Source of the DNA: Porphyrobacter sp. ULC335 | Lineage (GTDB): Bacteria; Pseudomonadota; Alphaproteobacteria; Sphingomonadales; Sphingomonadaceae | Length of the DNA stretch: 64,000 nt | NCBI RefSeq assembly: GCF_025917005.1 | Contig: NZ_CP078091.1 | Coordinates: 3,100,001 to 3,164,000 of the forward strand | Direction: 5' to 3' | Shown here: positions 61,292-64,000 of the stretch, piece after piece | How the letters are laid out: every line of letters begins with the position of its first letter | Position numbering within the stretch: position 1 is the stretch's first letter | The notes under the pieces: model-generated | What the model saw: only the letters and a program-made list of their open reading frames with translations | The model's database searches: none | What the model was told of the DNA's origin: nothing | Position numbers and translations under genes: made by a program

Positions 61292-61897
61292 ATGAAGTCC
61301 CCTCTCATTTCGATTGCCGCGCTTGCCGTCTTGGGCGCCGCTGCGGCGCCCGCCCATGCCGATACCTTCGACGGCCCCTATGTCGGTGTCACCGCGGGCT
61401 GGGAACGCAGCGAGATCGCTGATCGCATCGATGCCCAGCCGATCACCCGTGAAGCCTCACGCGATGCGCTCGTGCTCGGCGGCTATGCCGGTTACAACCT
61501 CAAGGCAACCGACCGGATCGTCATCGGCGCCGAAGCCGGTTTCAGCGCGGCTGTCGATGACCAGAACCGCGCGGCTTCGGCTGGCAAGTCGCTGACCATT
61601 GATCCGCGTTACAGCTTCGATCTGTCTGCGCGGGCCGGCTATCTCGTGACCGACAAGGCGCTGGTCTATGTCCGCGGCGGCTATGCCAACACCCGCGTCC
61701 GCACATCGCTGGATGGGCTCACGGGCCCGGTGACCGCGTCGGACAATCTCGACGGCTGGCAGGTCGGCGGCGGTCTCGAATATGCGATCTCCGACCGTAT
61801 CTCGGCCCGTGCCGAGTACCGTTACAGCGACCTTGGCAGCAATGGCGGACAATATGACCGCCACCAGACGCTTGTCGGCGTGAGCTACAATTTCTGA
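61292..61897 (+). CDS. Outer-membrane beta-barrel protein (OmpA/Omp25-like)
   Basis: 201 residues. Signal peptide about 1-23 (APAHA), then alternating barrel strands: GPYVGVTAGWERS, LVLGGYAGYNL, FDLSARAGYLVTDKALVYVR, EYAISDRISARAEYRYSDLG and a terminal LVGVSYNF with the C-terminal Phe signal for outer-membrane assembly. It is a small 8-strand barrel of the porin/Omp_b-brl family with structural or adhesion-like roles. GGAG lies 9 bases before the ATG. Confidence 0.88.
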   Translation: MKSPLISIAALAVLGAAAAPAHADTFDGPYVGVTAGWERSEIADRIDAQPITREASRDALVLGGYAGYNLKATDRIVIGAEAGFSAAVDDQNRAASAGKSLTIDPRYSFDLSARAGYLVTDKALVYVRGGYANTRVRTSLDGLTGPVTASDNLDGWQVGGGLEYAISDRISARAEYRYSDLGSNGGQYDRHQTLVGVSYNF

Positions 61898-61928
61898 CGC
61901 TCACTGAACATCCCTCCCGTCCATGAAC

Positions 61929-61977
61929 CCCTATCCGCAATGGCGGCCGGATTGCCGGCGCGCCGTTGTGGATAGGG
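61929..61977 (+). terminator. 22-bp-stem hairpin after the outer-membrane protein gene
   Basis: CCCTATCC at 61929-61936 pairs with GGATAGGG at 61970-61977 and pairing continues inward (17 bp with two G-U pairs), then after a one-base bulge a further 5 bp close an ATTG loop. It lacks a T-run. It can terminate the outer-membrane protein transcript or protect its 3' end. Confidence 0.7.
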
Positions 61978-61990
61978 TCGGGGAACAACC

Positions 61991-62194
61991 ATGTCCCAGA
62001 TCACCCTCGCCATCCGGCACGCTCCCCATTCGGAGTGGCTGTTTCGCTGGCAGGCGACCGTCATCGCCGCTCTTGCCGGTGGGTCGCTGACCGCCGCGTT
62101 GCTTAACCTCGGCGCTGCCGTGGCCCTCGCCGTGACCCGATCCACCATGTCGCAGGTTTCCGTCGCGCGCGGGCGGGCCAACCGCCATGCCTGA
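61991..62194 (+). CDS. Small membrane protein of unknown function
   Basis: 67 residues, family not recognised. MSQITLAIRHAPHSEW precedes a hydrophobic stretch (ATVIAALAGGSLTAALLNLGAAVALAV) long enough for one or two helices, with a basic tail. It overlaps the next gene by 8 bases, which supports its being real and co-translated. ATG at 61991 lies just past the large hairpin. Confidence 0.5.
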   Translation: MSQITLAIRHAPHSEWLFRWQATVIAALAGGSLTAALLNLGAAVALAVTRSTMSQVSVARGRANRHA

Positions 62195-62513
62195 CCCGCT
62201 TCATACCCGTGTCACAGCGCAGCTGAAGCTCGCGCTGCTTGGCGATTGCGGCTGCCACAAGACCCTGACCCAGCTGGAACGCGAAGCCCGCCAATCGGGT
62301 CTGACAGGCGCAGAGATCGACGCCGCCATTAGCGGACGCAGTTTCGAGGCGCGAACGGCGGCTGCCGTCGCCTTTGCCTGCGCCATGAAGACAGGCGACG
62401 ATGACTGTATCCAGCAGGCTCGCACACGCGCGCTCCAGATCGGCGTCACGACCGAAGAACTGCACGCGATTGCCAAGGAGGCGAAGCGGATTCTGGCGTC
62501 GAAACGGCAATGA
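62187..62513 (+). CDS. Carboxymuconolactone-decarboxylase/AhpD-like small protein
   Basis: 108 residues, helical. It has GDCGCHKTLTQL near the N-terminus, a TGAEIDAAISGRSFEARTAA segment and AFACAMKTGDDDCIQQA, followed by GVTTEELHAIA as in AhpD-like proteins. Several cysteines are present but the CxxC of true AhpD was not placed with certainty. It may be a peroxide- or quinone-related carrier. It overlaps the gene before it by 8 bases and the gene after it by ATGA. Confidence 0.5.
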   Translation: MPDPLHTRVTAQLKLALLGDCGCHKTLTQLEREARQSGLTGAEIDAAISGRSFEARTAAAVAFACAMKTGDDDCIQQARTRALQIGVTTEELHAIAKEAKRILASKRQ

Positions 62514-62644
62514 TCCGCCTGCTCGCAAGCTTGTTCCCGTCCCGCGCGCCCGCTGCAGCCCTGAGCGATGATCCGCTCGGCGAGCTTCTGCGCGGCGCGA
62601 GAGACACCGACGTGGCGCCCGAAGTTCTCCTGCAAATCCTGTGA
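62510..62644 (+). CDS. 44-residue small protein, translation-coupled
   Basis: A short frame starts at an ATGA overlap with the preceding stop and ends TGA at 62642-62644. It begins MIRLLASLFPSRAPAA and ends VAPEVLLQIL, with a middle DDPLGELLRGARDTD. No family is recognised. Support comes from the overlap arrangement and from its fit between the preceding gene and GST 2. It could be a small partner peptide or a chance frame. Confidence 0.4.
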   Translation: MIRLLASLFPSRAPAAALSDDPLGELLRGARDTDVAPEVLLQIL

Positions 62645-62669
62645 CCAGACCCGATAGATGGAGTATGCG

Positions 62670-63284
62670 ATGATCGAAGTTTTCACGGCCAACACACCCA
62701 ATGGCATCAAGGTGCCGATTGCCCTTGAAGAGCTTGGCGTCCCCTATGATCTGAGAACGATCGCCTTGGGTTCAGCCGATTTGCGGTCTGCGGAATATCT
62801 CCGGATTAACCCCAATGCAAAGATCCCGGCGATCCGGCACCTTAACGGCGGTGATGGGCCTGTCACGGTGTTCGAATCCGGCGCGATCCTGCTCTATCTC
62901 GCCGAAGCATTCGGCGGCCTACTGGGCACCGCGCCGGCCGCGCGCGGACAGACCCTCAGCTGGCTGTTCCTGCAAGTGGCGGGGCTAGGGCCGATGATGG
63001 GTAACGCGGCGCATTTCCGCGCGATGAGGTCACCCGATCCTTACACCATCGGCCGCTTCGAAGGCGAAGCTGGCCGGCATCTTGCTGTGCTCGAAACGCA
63101 TCTGCACGACGTGGAATGGCTCAATGGCGAATCCTACTCGATCGCGGATATCGCCCATTTCTCTTGGGTGCGCAGTGCCGGCTATGCGGGCTTCGAACTC
63201 AAGGAGTTTCCCATCCTCGACGCGTGGGTCCAAAAGATCGAGAATCGCGCTGCGACTGCGCGGGCCTTGGCGAGGCTGGGCTGA
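62670..63284 (+). CDS. Glutathione S-transferase 2 (YfcG/YghU-like)
   Basis: 204 residues. The N-terminal half (IEVFTANTPNGIKVPIALEE, NPNAKIPAIRH, VFESGAILLYLAEAFGG) and the C-terminal helical half (YSIADIAHFSWVRSAGYAGF) match the Nu-class GSTs such as YfcG and YghU, which act as disulfide-bond oxidoreductases or peroxidases with glutathione. ATG at 62670 has GGAG about 7 bases upstream; an ATG at 62658 lies before that site. It is 25 bases after the 44-residue gene. Confidence 0.88.
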   Translation: MIEVFTANTPNGIKVPIALEELGVPYDLRTIALGSADLRSAEYLRINPNAKIPAIRHLNGGDGPVTVFESGAILLYLAEAFGGLLGTAPAARGQTLSWLFLQVAGLGPMMGNAAHFRAMRSPDPYTIGRFEGEAGRHLAVLETHLHDVEWLNGESYSIADIAHFSWVRSAGYAGFELKEFPILDAWVQKIENRAATARALARLG

Positions 63285-63315
63285 CGCTGCCGGCGTGCGG
63301 CATTGAACGGTGAAC

Positions 63316-63939
63316 CTAGACCTGCGCGGCGCGGAACCACGCAGCGTCAGGGGTCGGAACGCGCATGCGGACGCGCAGCTCCTGCGAAAACGCGGGCGAG
63401 GTCAGCACTTCCAGCAGCTTGAGCGCGAGTTCGATGCCGGTGCCGGGGCCAGTCGATGTCATCAGGTGGCCATCAATGACCAGCGGCTCGTCGACGAAGA
63501 TGGCGCCGTAACTTTCTAGCTCGGCTTTCCGGGCGCCGCCGGTCTGGTGATAGACTGTCGCCCGCCTGCCTTCGAGCACGCCGGCTGCGGCGAGCGACAG
63601 GGCGCTCACGCAAACCGCGGCGATCGGCGCGCGGCGCTTGTCGAATTTGCGGATGACATCGAGGAACGGTTCGGACAGCGCCTCTTCGTAGAAACCGGCA
63701 TCGCCGAACCCGCCCGGAATGACCAGCGCATCGAAATCATCGGGGTCGATTTCGTCCAGCAGCGTCTCGGGGATAACATCGAAGCCGAATGTTGTCGTTA
63801 TTGGGCTACGCAGCCCGACAGAGAGCTGATCGAAGCGGATCTCGCCATAAATTGATGCCCAGCCGAAAACTTCGGTGAAGCAAGCTGCCTCCATGACCTC
63901 GAAGCCGTTGGCCAACAAAATCAATATCCGCTTCCGCAT
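63316..63939 (-). CDS. DJ-1/PfpI-family protein 2
   Basis: 207 residues. It has LILLANGFEVMEAACF with Glu14, VIPGGFGDAGFY and Cys110 in IAAVCVSALSLAAAG. Its motif positions equal those of DJ-1 protein 1 at 56731-57363, so the two are recent paralogues. It is convergent with GST 2. ATG at 63939; a GTG 12 bases upstream is possible. Confidence 0.87.
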   Translation of the reverse strand: MRKRILILLANGFEVMEAACFTEVFGWASIYGEIRFDQLSVGLRSPITTTFGFDVIPETLLDEIDPDDFDALVIPGGFGDAGFYEEALSEPFLDVIRKFDKRRAPIAAVCVSALSLAAAGVLEGRRATVYHQTGGARKAELESYGAIFVDEPLVIDGHLMTSTGPGTGIELALKLLEVLTSPAFSQELRVRMRVPTPDAAWFRAAQV

Positions 63940-64000
63940 CAGCGCCCCCACTGATTGAACCGATCATTAGCGATCTCCGGCAGAGGAGTGCTTACCGCAG

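Noticed and set aside
1..64000. CRISPR array, rRNA operon, complete insertion sequence or prophage
   Set aside because: No regularly spaced identical repeats, conserved rRNA stretches, transposase or phage structural genes were found on either strand.

Overview
The window looks like chromosome of a GC-rich alphaproteobacterium, most likely Sphingomonadales (Erythrobacter/Novosphingobium-like). Supporting signs are three TonB-dependent receptors, a mannan locus combining a long TonB receptor with tryptophan-halogenase-like flavoproteins, and an inverted repeat (GTTCGTGCTGAGCCTGTCGA type) that I recognise from sphingomonad intergenic regions. No rRNA, tRNA or CRISPR array was seen.

1-14.3 kb: catabolic accessory region. 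A truncated ABC permease and its lipoprotein substrate-binding protein (urea/guanidine-type NitT/TauT family) lie left of a beta-propeller lipoprotein. Next is a two-armed locus around a GntR/FCD regulator. The leftward arm has a racemase-fold protein, two SnoaL/NTF2-like proteins and a TonB receptor. The rightward arm has an HMG-CoA-lyase-like enzyme, hydantoinase A and B, a class III CoA-transferase and an N-carbamoylsarcosine-amidase-like hydrolase. A perfect TTGTATACAA palindrome precedes each arm. The substrate is unknown. The racemase-like protein lacks both catalytic cysteines, so this is probably not an ordinary hydantoin pathway.

14.4-16.7 kb: an iron-type TonB receptor under a probable Fur box.

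16.7-40.9 kb: an (acetylated) galactomannan utilisation locus. It encodes GH26 mannanase, GH2 mannosidase-like enzyme, GH27 alpha-galactosidase, two MFS sugar transporters, phosphomannose isomerase, ROK sugar kinase, ROK repressor, carboxylesterase, a SusC-like TonB receptor, a cupin/JmjC protein, four tandem tryptophan-halogenase-family proteins (one degenerate) and an SGNH esterase relic. Four copies of an AT-rich element sit 58-72 bases before the GH2, cupin, halogenase and esterase starts, always in the orientation of that gene, suggesting one regulon.

40.9-51.1 kb: accessory DNA. A gene-free stretch precedes a Gtr-type glycan-modification cluster (GtrB, methyltransferase, GtrA, GtrC-like protein with an AT-rich 3' end). 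Then come single unrelated genes (VOC protein, HExxH lipoprotein, P-loop protein, HEAT-like protein, VOC protein) with a dispersed intergenic repeat at several junctions.

51.3-64 kb: redox and stress genes. These are a lipoamide-dehydrogenase-like flavoprotein, a GAPDH apparently starting at CTG, glutaredoxin, thioredoxin, NTF2-like and PNPOx-like proteins, two DJ-1/PfpI paralogues, a PNPOx-reductase-ferredoxin fusion, two GSTs, a LysR regulator, an outer-membrane barrel protein and a run of overlapping small genes including a 44-residue one.
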